From Hemibagrus wyckioides (Eukaryota > Chordata > Actinopteri > Siluriformes > Bagridae), in contig NC_080719.1 of NCBI RefSeq assembly GCF_019097595.1, positions 11,830,001-11,894,000 on the forward strand: a stretch of 64,000 bases of DNA, read 5' to 3'. This document shows, piece by piece, positions 10,401 to 20,079 of the stretch. The notes below the pieces were generated by a model. It ran no database searches. It saw only the letters and a program-made list of their open reading frames with translations, and had not been told where the DNA came from. The translations under genes were made by a program, and so were the position numbers. Every line of letters starts with the position of its first letter. Within the stretch, counting starts at the first letter, position 1.

Positions 10401-13400
10401 GGTGGTGTGAAGAATTGTTGGAGGAGCTGTAGAAGTACTTGTCATTAATTGGGCTGCTGGATTTGAGAGAAATGATGAAGTTGTATTGCTTGTTGAAGAT
10501 CTGGCTGTTGAAGGACTTGTGGTAATTATTGTGCTTGTATTTGGAATATTTGCTATGGTGGATGTATTGGAAGAGACATTTGATGTAAATATATCTGTGC
10601 TGGTTGCAGCTGTAATTGTTGTTGTTGAACTGCTGGGTTTTAGGTTTATGACTGTTGTTCCTGGAGCTGCAGTTACTGAGGGCTGAGCTGTAGATGTTAC
10701 AAATAGAGATGGTGGGGTGGTTATACTTGAGGGAAATGTGGTTGTGTTGGTTTGTGAAGTGGTATTTACAGGAGATGTGGAGGTTTGTGTGTTAGTTGTA
10801 TTGGTTGTTGGTATTGTAGATGCTGTTGGAAGGGTGGTAGGGGTGGTGTGAACATTTGTTGGAGGAGCTGTAGAAGTACTTGTCATTAATTGGGCTGCTG
10901 GATTTGAGAGAAAAGATGAAGTTGTGTTGCTTGTTGAAGATGTGGCTGTTGAAGGACTTGTGGTAATTATTGTGCTTGTATTTGGAGTATTTGCTATGGT
11001 GGATGTATTGGAAGAGACATTTGATGTAAATATATCTGTGCTGGTTGCAGCTGTAATTGTTGTTGTTGAACTGCTGGGTTTTAGGTTTATGGCTGTTGTT
11101 CCTGGAGCTGCAGTTACTGAGGGTTGAGCTGTAGATGTTACAAATAGAGATGGTGGGGTGGTTATACTTGAGGAAAATGTGGTTGTGTTGGTTTGTGAAG
11201 TGGTATTTACAGGAGATGTGGAGGTTTGTGTGTTAGTTGTATTGGTTGTTGGTATTGTAGATGCTGTTGGAAGGGTGGTAGGGGTGGTGTGAACATTTGT
11301 TGGAGGAGCTGTAGAAGTACTTGTCATTAATTGGGCTGCTGGACTTGAGAGAAAAGATGAAGTTGTGTTGCTTGTTGAAGATGTGGCTGTTGAAGGACTT
11401 GTGGCAATTATTGTGCTTGTATTTGGAGTATTTGCTATGGTGGATGTATTGGAAGAGACATTTGATATAAATGTATCTGTGCTGGTTGCTCCTGTAATTG
11501 TAGTTGTTGTACTGCTGATTTTTTGGGTTATGGCTGTTGTTGATGAGGTTTCTGGAGCTTCAGATATTAATGAGAGAACTGTTGATGATTCTCGTGAAGT
11601 GGATGGTACTGTAACTGAAGATGTTGATGAGGTTTCTGGAGCTTCAGATGTGGATGACTGATCTGTAAATGATTCTGGTGAATTATATGGTGCAGTAACT
11701 GATGGTGTCAATGAGGTTTCTGGAGTTTCAGATATGGATGACTGATCTGTAGATGATGCTGGTGAAGTAGATGGTACTGTAACTGATGGTGTTGATGAGG
11801 TTTCTGGAACTTCAGATGTTAATGAGTGATATATAGATGATCCTGGGGAAGTATATGATAATGTAAAAGTTTTGGTTGATGCTTCTGGAGATTCAGATGT
11901 TGATGAGGTTTCTGGAGCTTCTGATGTGGATGACTGATCTGTAGATGATTCTGGTGAAGTAGATGGTGCTGTAACCGATGGTGTCAATGAAGTTTCTGGA
12001 GCTTCAGTTGTGGATGACTGATCTGTAGATGATGCTGGTGAAGTAGATGGTACTGTAACTGATGGTGTTGAGGTTTCTGGAGCTTCTGATGTGGATGACT
12101 GATCTGTAGATGATTCTGGTGAAGTAGATGGTGCTGTAACTGATGGTGTCAGTGAGGTTTCTGGGGCTTCAGATGTGGATGACTGATCTGTAAATGATGC
12201 TTGTGAAGTAGATGGTGCTGTAACTGATAGCGTTGATGAGCTTTCTGTAGCTTCAGATGTTAATGAGAGAACTGTTGATGATTCTGGTGAAGTAGATTGT
12301 ACTGTAATTGATGGTGTTGATGAGGTTTCTGGAACTTCAGATGTTAATGAGAGATATGTAGATGATTCTGGGGAAGTATATGATAATATAATAGTTTTGC
12401 TTGATGCTTCTGGAGATTCAGATGTTGATGAGGTTTCTGGAGCTTCTGATGTGGATGACTGATCTGTAGATGCTGTTGGTGAAGTAGATGGTGCTGTAAC
12501 TGATAGTGTTGATGAGCTTTCTGGAGCTTCAGATGTTAATGAGAGAACTGTTGATGATTCTGGTGAAGTAGATGGTACTGTAACTGATGGTGCTGATGAG
12601 GTTTCTGGAGCGTCAGATGTTAATGAGAGATATGTAGATGATTCTGGGGAAGTATATGATAATGTAATAGTTTTGGTTGATGCTTCTGGAGATTCAGATG
12701 TTGATGAGGTTTCAGAAGCTTCAGATATGGATGACTGATCTGTAGATGATTCTGGTGAAGTAGATGGCTCTGTAACTGATGGTGTCAATGTGGTTTCTGG
12801 AGCTTCATATGTGGATGACTGATCTGTAGATGATTTTCTGGAAGTAGATGGTGCAGTAACTGATGGTGTCAATGAGGTTTCTGGAGCTTCAGATGTGGAT
12901 GACTGATCTGTAGATGATGCTGGTGAAGTAGATGGTACTGTAACTGATGGTGTTGATGAGGTTTCTGGAGCGTCAGATGTTAATGAGAGATATGTAGATG
13001 ATTCTGGGGAAGTATATGATAATGTAATAGTTTTGGTTGATGCTTCTGGAGATTCAGATGTTGAGGTTTCTGGAGCTTCTGATGTGGATGACTGATCTGT
13101 AGATGATTCTGGTGAAGTCGATGGTGCTGTAACTGATGGTGTCAATGAGGTTTCTGGAGCTTCAGATGTGGATGACTGATCTGTAGATGATTCTGGTGAA
13201 GTAGATGGTGCAGTAACTGATGGTGTCAATAAGATTTCTGGAGCATCAGATGTGGATGACTGATCTGTAGATGCTGTTGGTGAAGTATATGATAATATAA
13301 TAGTTTTGGTTGATGCTTCTGGAGATTCAGATGTTGATGAGGTTTCTGGAGCTTCTGATGTGGATGACTGATCTGTAGATGCTGTTGGTGAAGTAGATGG

Positions 13401-16400
13401 TGCTGTAACTGATAGTGTTGATGAGCTTTCTGAAGCTTCAGATGTTAATGAGAGAACTGTTGATGATTCTGGGGAAGTATATGAGGTTGAGGCTTCTGGA
13501 GATTCAGATGTTGATGAGATTTCTGGAGCTTCTGATGTGGATGACTGATCTGTTGATGATTCAGGTGAAGTAGATTGTGCTGTAATTGATGGTGTTGATG
13601 AGGTTTCTGGAACTTCAGATGTTAATGAGAGAACTGCTGATGATTCTGGTGAAGTAGATTGTACTGTAACTGATGGTGTTGATGAGGTTTCTGGAGCGTC
13701 AGATGTTAATGAGAGATATGTAGATGATTCTGGGGAAGTATATGATAATGTAGTAGTTTTGGTTGATGCTTCTGGAGATTCAGATGTTGAGGTATCTGGA
13801 GCTTCTGATGTGGATGACTGATCTGTAGATGATTCTGGTGAAGTAGATGGTGCTGTAACTGATGGTGTCAATGAGATTTCTGGAGCTTCTGATGTGGATG
13901 ACTGATCTGTAGATGCTGTTGGTGAAGTAGATGGTGCTGTAACTGATAGTGTTGATGAGCTTTCTGGAGCTTCAGATGTTAATGAGAGAACTGTTGATGA
14001 TTCTGGTGAAGTAGATGGTACTGTAACTGATGGTGTTAATGAGGTTTCTGGAGCGTCAGATGTTAATGAGAGATATGTAGATGATTCTGGGGAAGTATAT
14101 GATAATGTAATAGTTTTGGTTGATGCTTCTGGAGATTCAGATGTTGATGAGGTTTCAGAAGCTTCAGATATGGATGACTGATCTGTAGATGATTCTGGTG
14201 AAGTAGATGGCTCTGTAACTGATGGTGTCAATGTGGTTTCTGGAGCTTCAGATGTGAATGACTGATCTGTAGATGATTCTCTGGAAGTAGATGGTGCAGT
14301 AACTGATGGTGTCAATGAGATTTCTGGAGCTTCTGATGTGGATGACTGATCTGTAGATGCTGTTGGTGAAGTAGATGGTGCTGTAACTGATAGTGTTGAT
14401 GAGCTTTCTGAAGCTTCAGATGTTAATGAGAGAACTGTTGATGATTCTGGGGAAGTATATGAGGTTGAGGCTTCTGGAGATTCAGATGTTGATGAGATTT
14501 CTGGAGCTTCTGATGTGGATGACTGATCTGTTGATGATTCAGGTGAAGTAGATTGTGCTGTAATTGATGGTGTTGATGAGGTTTCTGGAACTTCAGATGT
14601 TAATGAGAGAACTGCTGATGATTCTGGTGAAGTAGATTGTACTGTAACTGATGGTGTTGATGAGGTTTCTGGAGCGTCAGATGTTAATGAGAGATATGTA
14701 GATGATTCTGGGGAAGTATATGATAATGTAGTAGTTTTGGTTGATGCTTCTGGAGATTCAGATGTTGAGGTATCTGGAGCTTCTGATGTGGATGACTGAT
14801 CTGTAGATGATTCTGGTGAAGTAGATGGTGCTGTAACTGATGGTGTCAATGAGATTTCTGGAGCTTCTGATGTGGATGACTGATCTGTAGATGCTGTTGG
14901 TGAAGTAGATGGTGCTGTAACTGATAGTGTTGATGAGCTTTCTGGAGCTTCAGATGTTAATGAGAGAACTGTTGATGATTCTGGTGAAGTAGATGGTACT
15001 GTAACTGATGGTGTTAATGAGGTTTCTGGAGCGTCAGATGTTAATGAGAGATATGTAGATGATTCTGGGGAAGTATATGATAATGTAATAGTTTTGGTTG
15101 ATGCTTCTGGAGATTCAGATGTTGATGAGGTTTCAGAAGCTTCAGATATGGATGACTGATCTGTAGATGATTCTGGTGAAGTAGATGGCTCTGTAACTGA
15201 TGGTGTCAATGTGGTTTCTGGAGCTTCAGATGTGAATGACTGATCTGTAGATGATTCTCTGGAAGTAGATGGTGCAGTAACTGATGGTGTCAATGAGGTT
15301 TCTGGAGCTTCAGATGTGGATGACTGATCTGTAGATGATGCTGGTGAAGTAGATGGTACTGTAACTGATGGTGTTGATGAGGTTTCTGGAGCGTCAGATG
15401 TTAATGAGAGATATGTAGATGATTCTGGGGAAGTATATGATAATGTAATAGTTTTGGTTGATGCTTCTGGAGATTCAGATGTTGAGGTTTCTGGAGCTTC
15501 TGATGTGGATGACTGATCTGTAGTTGATTCTGGTGAAGTCGATGGTGCTGTAACTGATGGTGTCAATGAGGTTTCTGGAGCTTCAGATGTGGATGACTGA
15601 TCTGTAGATGATTCTGGTGAAGTAGATGGTGCAGTAACTGATGGTGTCAATAAGATTTCTGGAGCATCAGATGTGGATGACTGATCTGTAGATGCTGTTG
15701 GTGAAGTATATGATAATATAATAGTTTTGGTTGATGCTTCTGGAGATTCAGATGTTGATGAGGTTTCTGGAGCTTCTGATGTGGATGACTGATCTGTAGA
15801 TGATTCTGGTGAAGTAGATGGTGCTGTAACTGATGGTGTCAATGAGATTTCTGGAGCTTCTGATGTGGATGACTGATCTGTAGATGCTGTTGGTGAAGTA
15901 GATGGTGCTGTAACTGATGGTGTCAATGAGATTTCTGGAGCTTCTGATGTGGATGACTGATCTGTAGATGCTGTTGGTGAAGTAGATGGTGCTGTAACTG
16001 ATAGTGTTGATGAGCTTTCTGAAGCTTCAGATGTTAATGAGAGAACTGTTGATGATTCTGGGGAAGTATATGAGGTTGAGGCTTCTGGAGATTCAGATGT
16101 TGATGAGGTTTCTGGAGCTTCTGATGTGGATGACTGATCTGTAAATGATCCTAGTGAAGTAGATGATGCAGAAACTGATGGTATCAATGAGGTTTCTGGA
16201 GCTTCTGATGTGGATGACTGATCTGTAGATGATTCTAGTGAAGTAGATGATGCAGAAACTGATGGTGTAAATGAGGTTTCTGGAGCTTCAGATGTGGATG
16301 ACTGATCTGTAGATGATGCTGGTGAAGTAGATGGTGCTGTAACTGATAGTGTCGAGGTTTCTGGAGCTTCAGATGTTAATGAGAGAACTGTTGATGATTC

Positions 16401-19209
16401 TGGTGAAGTAGATGGTACTGTAACTGATGGTGTTGATGCTTCTGGAGATTCAGATGTTGAGGTTTCTGGAGCTTCTGATGTGGATGACTGATCTGTAGAT
16501 GATTCTGGTGAAGTAGATGGTGCTGTAACTGATGGTGTCAATGAGGTTTCTGGAGCTTCAGATGTGGATGACTGATCTGTAGATGATTCTGGTGAAGTAG
16601 ATGGTGCTGTAACTGATGGTGTCAATGAGGTTTCTGGAGCTTCAGATGTGGATGACTGATCTGTAGATGATTCTGGTGAAGTAGATGGTGCAGTAACTGA
16701 TGGTGTCAATAAGATTTCTGGAGCATCAGATGTGGATGACTGATCTGTAGATGCTGTTGGTGAAGTATATGATAATATAATAGTTTTGGTTGATGCTTCT
16801 GGAGATTCAGATGTTGATGAAGTTTCTGGAGCTTCTGATGTGGATGACTGATCTGTAGATGATTCTGGTGAAGTAGATGGTGCTGTAACTGATGGTGTCA
16901 ATGAGATCTCTGGAGCTTCTGATGTGGATGACTGATCTGTAGATGCTGTTGGTGAAGTAGATGGTGCTGTAACTGATAGTGTTGATGAGCTTTCTGAAGC
17001 TTCAGATGTTAATGAGAGAACTGTTGATTCTGGGGAAGTATATGAGGTTGAGGCTTCTGGAGATTCAGATGTTGATGAGGTTTCTGGAGCTTCTGATGTG
17101 GATGACTGATCTGTAAATGATTCTAGTGAAGTAGATGATGCAGAAACTGATGGTGTCAATGTGGTTTCTGGAGCTTCTGATGTGGATGACTGATCTGTAG
17201 ATGATTCTAGTGAAGTAGATGATGCAGAAACTGATGGTGTCAATGAGGTTTCTGGAGCTTCAGATGTTAATGAGTGAACTGTTGATGATTCTGGTGAAGT
17301 AGATGGTGCTGTAACTGATGGTGTTGAGGTTTCTGGAGCTTCAGATATTAATGAGAGATATGTAAATGATTCTGGGGACATATATGATAATGTAATGGTG
17401 TTGGTTGATACTTCTGGAGATTCAGTTGTTGAGAAATCTGTAGATGAAGTAAATTATGTTTTCTATAACAGTATTTTACTGTATTTCCATAAAACAGTAC
17501 CATGCTATATCATTTACAGACTGGCTGTAAATATATAGAAGTTTTCTTTTGTGCTTCATCAGTAATTCAGTATCATATTGTAGTGACATTGCATTCTGGG
17601 ATTGGTGTTTTTTGTGGTCATTTTAAATTCTAGACGTTTCTTTTTTTTTTTTTTTACTTCTTTCTTGGGTTTAATGTGATCTTTATAACAGATGCTTGTG
17701 CCTGTAATCAAATTTGATTTCATCACTGGGACTTTTCTTAATTAAACCTAGAAATAAATATTGAGTTTTCAAGTCTTTTTTCCCCCAAACATTAGTTTCC
17801 CTGTGATGCAGTATAAATGGATAAGGCAATGTGAGAAGAGGGAGAAAAAAATCATCTAATGATGTGTCTATGACAAATGTAAATGGATTTTGGAGCGTGA
17901 GAAGACAGATAAATAATTGTTCATCTGAGTATTAATATGGTGAGACAATATTCAACAATTTTTGTATTTTGATTCCACAAATGGATTGACCTTAGAACAG
18001 TAAACGTTTCACTGTTTTTCTTAGTCCTCCTTTCATTCTGTTCTCAACTCTTTAACCAGTAACTTTGATATTTCACATTATATGGCAAACGTTACCACAA
18101 ATTGAGTACAACATAAGATGTGCTCAATTTTGATTAGTATCATTTTTTTTCTCTTTTAGTTTCTGTCATTTATATTTCTACATTCTCAGTTCAGTTTTTG
18201 AAGAATCATTGTATTGTTAATTGTTAAATGTTAATTACACTTTAAAAGTTTTAATAGAAAAATACTGACAAAAGCAGTTTTCTTCTCTGCTTTAAAAATT
18301 GTTTAAAAAGCCCATTCAGGAGTCTGTTCTTTTCCATTTCCTATTACCACTACTATTATGAAAAATAACAAAAAAAATATTTTATCATATAATTATTTAA
18401 TGACCAGTAATTCAATCTATAATTAAAGAAATCAGTATTACCCTGTAAATATACAGTGGATTAAAGTGTAATATAAAGTGTAATATGTAAAATTATGTTA
18501 CAGTCAGATACTGTAAGATATTTGGTAATTGCAGCACTATACAGTTAATGATGATTATAATAGTGGTCTTGTGAAAATTATTATAGTAGTGGTCTTATGA
18601 AAACCCAGTCAATATTGTACTGTAAATTTACAGTGAAAGGTTTAACAGTGTACATTTGCCTTGCTGGTTTGGTGCATACTTTGTTTTTGACTTTTTTCCA
18701 TAAGTGAACTGCTCCTTTAAGGCTTTGATTCAGGTTTAGGATTTTGAGCTTGTGTTTATATATTCAACACTTCCAGCACAGTCACTGAAAAGCCATGAAG
18801 GACAAATTGTACTGATTCTGAGAATATAAACTCACATTGTTATGAAAAACCTAATAGTTATTTGCTTCTATATTTTTTTAAAACAAAATCTGCTTTAAGA
18901 TAAATCTGCTTTGTTAAAATAAAAGAAATTTGAGAATTGAAGTATGTCATACATACATATACAGTATTCAGACAGGTAGAATAATATTAGATTGATATCT
19001 GTTTTCTCTTATTATTTTTTAAAAAACAGTCACTTGTGTATGAGACACTAAAAGTATGTCAGTGTCTAATAATTTGTCAATATCTCAGATATTTAAAAAA
19101 AAGCCATCTTACCTGTTGTAGTCTGTCCTTTAATCATTATAACACATCCTATGACCATTGTAAATTTAAGCATCTTGCCGTACAGTGATATAAAAGCAGC
19201 TTTCGGCAT
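7370..19209 (-). CDS. Mucin-like gene 1: secreted Ser/Thr/Pro-rich giant protein (4 exons)
   Basis: Spliced model, minus strand: exon 1 19209-19113, exon 2 17437-8411, exon 3 8299-8214, exon 4 7447-7370. The phases (1, 1, 0) join cleanly to 9,288 nt, about 3,095 aa. Order of parts: signal peptide; about 1,950 residues of repeats built on STDQSSTSEAPETS-like units; six 147-residue Thr/Asn-rich units with many NxS/T sequons; a Thr-rich unique stretch; then a short conserved tail (STAFAQAVVRM to KKIQQITP). The repeats contain essentially no Cys and there is no hydrophobic C-terminus, so it is not a VWD-type gel-forming or transmembrane mucin. It is likely extracellular, O-glycosylated and secreted; that is inference from composition. 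Mucin-like gene 2 lies immediately upstream in the same orientation with the same exon plan. No named family is recognised. The N-terminal Met could instead be at 19173. Confidence 0.75.
7527..7809. mobile_element. MITE-like DNA element in intron 3 of mucin-like gene 1
   Basis: The left end, acactatatggccaaatgtt, and the reverse complement of the right end, attatatgtccaaaagtttg, form imperfect terminal inverted repeats of about 35 bp, with TA just outside the left end. There is no transposase reading frame. The ends resemble the tacactatatggccaaa termini common in fish non-autonomous DNA elements. The exact right edge is uncertain by a few bases. Confidence 0.6.
7810..8165. repeat. Fragment of a dispersed repeat family shared by several sites in the window
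   Basis: It contains strings such as ggaataaaac, aataattcac, cctgaagtgttttat and aacaggaact. They recur in similar context near 20300-20690, 42640-43190, 44085-44140 and 45475-45590. Because the copies are scattered inside and outside genes, an interspersed element is the best reading. It lies in intron 3 of mucin-like gene 1. Confidence 0.5.
8214..8299 (-). CDS. Mucin-like gene 1, exon 3 (conserved tail, first part)
   Basis: An 86-nt exon between acceptor ctctag|GC and donor GAG|GTAAGG. It encodes STAFAQAVVRMLSVTELSN followed by EKIIAYIDE. Compared with gene 2 it begins 9 nt earlier because the ancestral CAG acceptor is here CTG; the frame is kept. Some 19 of 25 residues overlap the gene 2 exon closely. 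Confidence 0.75.
8411..17437 (-). CDS. Mucin-like gene 1, giant exon 2 (9,027 nt)
   Basis: The exon is one uninterrupted frame. The acceptor ctacag|AT at 17438/17437 restores phase 1 (G+AT gives Asp, then FSTTESPEVST). The frame is open upstream of the first internal ATG at 17381, which argues that this ATG is not the start. The donor GT at 8410-8409 leaves phase 1. Reading through it instead would end the protein at MFNP with a stop at 8391. The N-terminal two-thirds is Ser/Thr/Glu/Pro-rich and the C-terminal third is Thr/Asn-rich. Long open frames on the opposite strand are shadows of the repeat codon usage. Confidence 0.85.
8865..11515 (-). repeat. Six 441-bp tandem units (147 aa each) in gene 1, as two 1,323-bp trimers
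   Basis: Each 441-bp unit encodes a block running from TAATSTDIFTSNVSSNTS through AQLMTSTSTAPPT to SLFVTSTAQPSV, rich in NTS/NTT sequons. Landmarks repeat at 9601, 10042, 10924 and 11365 (441-bp steps). A variant unit with LHTTPITLPTTST recurs at a 1,323-bp distance, so the array is a duplicated trimer (3 x 441). The units are nearly identical, implying recent amplification or homogenisation. All keep the frame. Confidence 0.85.
11540..17400 (-). repeat. Short-unit Ser/Thr/Pro coding repeat array of gene 1
   Basis: Degenerate units of about 25-31 codons are built on STDQSSTSEAPETS, with variants STVLSLTSEAPE and STYLSLTSDAPE and the spacer TSESPEAST. They fill almost 6 kb. Higher-order duplication is plain: 13483 and 14461 start the same sequence, and the match continues for close to a kilobase at a 978-bp offset. 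No unit breaks the frame. Confidence 0.85.
13370..15340 (-). repeat. 978-bp tandem higher-order duplication inside gene 1 repeats
   Basis: Two copies of 978 bp (326 codons) lie end to end. Landmarks: gaggttgagg at 13483 and 14461; actgtaactgatggtgttga at about 13663 and 14641; ctctggaagtagatgg at about 14279 and 15257. Copies are near-identical, and the offset is a multiple of three. Outer limits are approximate because the surrounding array is also repetitive. Confidence 0.75.
17438..19112 (-). other. Intron 1 of mucin-like gene 1, no other gene seen
   Basis: 1.7 kb of AT-rich sequence bounded by the donor at 19112 and acceptor at 17438. It contains two near-palindromes, ctgtaaatatacag (about 18443) and actgtaaatttacagt (about 18621), about 180 bp apart. 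These may be ends of an old small transposon. No conserved reading frame was seen. Confidence 0.55.
19113..19209 (-). CDS. Mucin-like gene 1, exon 1 (signal peptide)
   Basis: Reading the minus strand from ATG at 19209 gives MPKAAFISLYGK, then a second in-frame ATG at 19173 starting MLKFTMVIGCVIMIKGQTTT. A consensus donor follows (ACAG|GTAAGA at 19113/19112), leaving phase 1. The hydrophobic run is a signal sequence, and KGQTTT is near the expected cleavage. Gene 2 has both ATGs at the same 12-codon spacing, so either start could be used. Confidence 0.75.
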
Positions 19210-19267
19210 GACAATCCTCAAACAAAGTTTTTCCAAATAAACTGTGTTGTATTCAGCTGTTTGGGTG

Positions 19268-19380
19268 AATAAACTAAGGATTGACAGTTGACAGTATGGT
19301 TATTGTAGAATTCTGACTCCACCTCCACCCTCATATACTTAGAGGAAGAACAGGTTCTCAGGGAAATGCCATTCTGTTTC
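19268..19380 (-). promoter_or_regulatory. Promoter-proximal block of mucin-like gene 1, conserved with gene 2
   Basis: Upstream of exon 1 (minus strand) the sequence shares several blocks with the same position in gene 2: a CCTGAGxACCTGTTCTT block, then TATGAGGGTGGAG (ATGAGGGTGGAG in gene 2), then CAACTGTCAATCCT, then AGTTTATTCA. Order and approximate spacing are kept. A TATA-like run (AGTATATGAG) is present here but weaker in gene 2. Coding exon 1 starts about 60 bp further on. The function is inferred from conservation between the two paralogues alone. Confidence 0.55.
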
Positions 19381-20001
19381 CTAAATAAAATTTAGGTCCA
19401 TGTTAAATGTGATATTGTAGCTCATTTTAGACTTTATTCTTTTAAACAGTGTAATGTGTCTTTACATTTGTTACTACACTTAATGGAAAAACATGAAATA
19501 CATTGAATAAGCTTGTATTTAAATATTTGTAATGTTTTTTTAGTGATTTTGGTGCTAATTTGTCACTTGATACTGTGATTCAATTAATCCCATGAGAGGT
19601 TAGCAGTTGCGTGCTGCTCTGATGTCACGGGGACATTTTGTTATTGTTATGGCTAGTTCAGCTATAATAATGTCTTACAGGAGAAAAAATTTTACTCATC
19701 ACAAACAAAAGGGACAATGGTCAGCCTTTGATGTTACTTCTAAAAACAGAACTTGTTTTTACTCACAATTTTCCATCAAATTTACGTGGAATCCAGTGAA
19801 GTACTGTAGACTTTGGTGTAAAAGAATGCAGTGCAGTTATAAGACTTTGAGTTACAGCAGAAACTTGGCTTGACTAGTTAACAGTCTATAATATGATGAA
19901 CACAATACTGTTGATGATGATATTAGCATGAAAGCTGAAGCTTTGGAAACTGTTTGATTAGAGTGTACAGATTTATTTATGGGAATTTATGGAGTTGATT
20001 G
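19381..20001. other. Spacer between the tandem mucin-like genes
   Basis: About 0.6 kb separating the promoter block of gene 1 from the stop codon of gene 2. An open stretch of 88 codons at 19607-19873 (+) has no recognisable domain and is not supported as a gene. Confidence 0.5.
19973..19978 (-). terminator. Probable poly(A) signal of mucin-like gene 2
   Basis: AATAAA on the minus strand begins 24 nt after the TAA stop (20004-20002) of exon 4. That would give an unusually short 3' UTR. Confidence 0.5.
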
Positions 20002-20079
20002 TTAAGGTGACACTTGTTGGATCTTCTTTACTGTAATCGTAAATGTTCCAGCAACCTTATCCTGGATGAGTTGGGGAAA
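20002..20079 (-). CDS. Mucin-like gene 2, exon 4 (C-terminus)
   Basis: The acceptor atttcag|TTTCCC opens a 78-nt phase-0 exon encoding FPQLIQDKVAGTFTITVKKI then QQVSP and TAA. Same length, phase and end motif as gene 1 exon 4. Confidence 0.75.
   Translation of the reverse strand, partial: FPQLIQDKVAGTFTITVKKIQQVSP

Noticed and set aside
8452..11661. Several valine-rich open frames on the + strand, repeating every 441 bp
   Set aside because: They are the antisense of the Thr/Asn-rich repeat codons (ACA/AAT read as TGT/ATT and so on). Open antisense frames are expected there, and no start, splice or domain evidence supports them.
8391..17381. Taking the first ATG at 17381 and stop at 8391 as the whole of gene 1
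   Set aside because: The frame is open upstream to an acceptor at 17438. Without exon 1 the protein would lack a signal peptide, and the parallel structure in gene 2 fits the spliced model better.
9000..17400. CRISPR-like regular repeats
   Set aside because: The repeats are contiguous coding units in a eukaryotic context, without unique spacers, leader or cas genes.
19607..19873. 88-codon open frame between the two mucin-like genes
   Set aside because: No domain, no conserved start context, and length within chance expectation for this composition.
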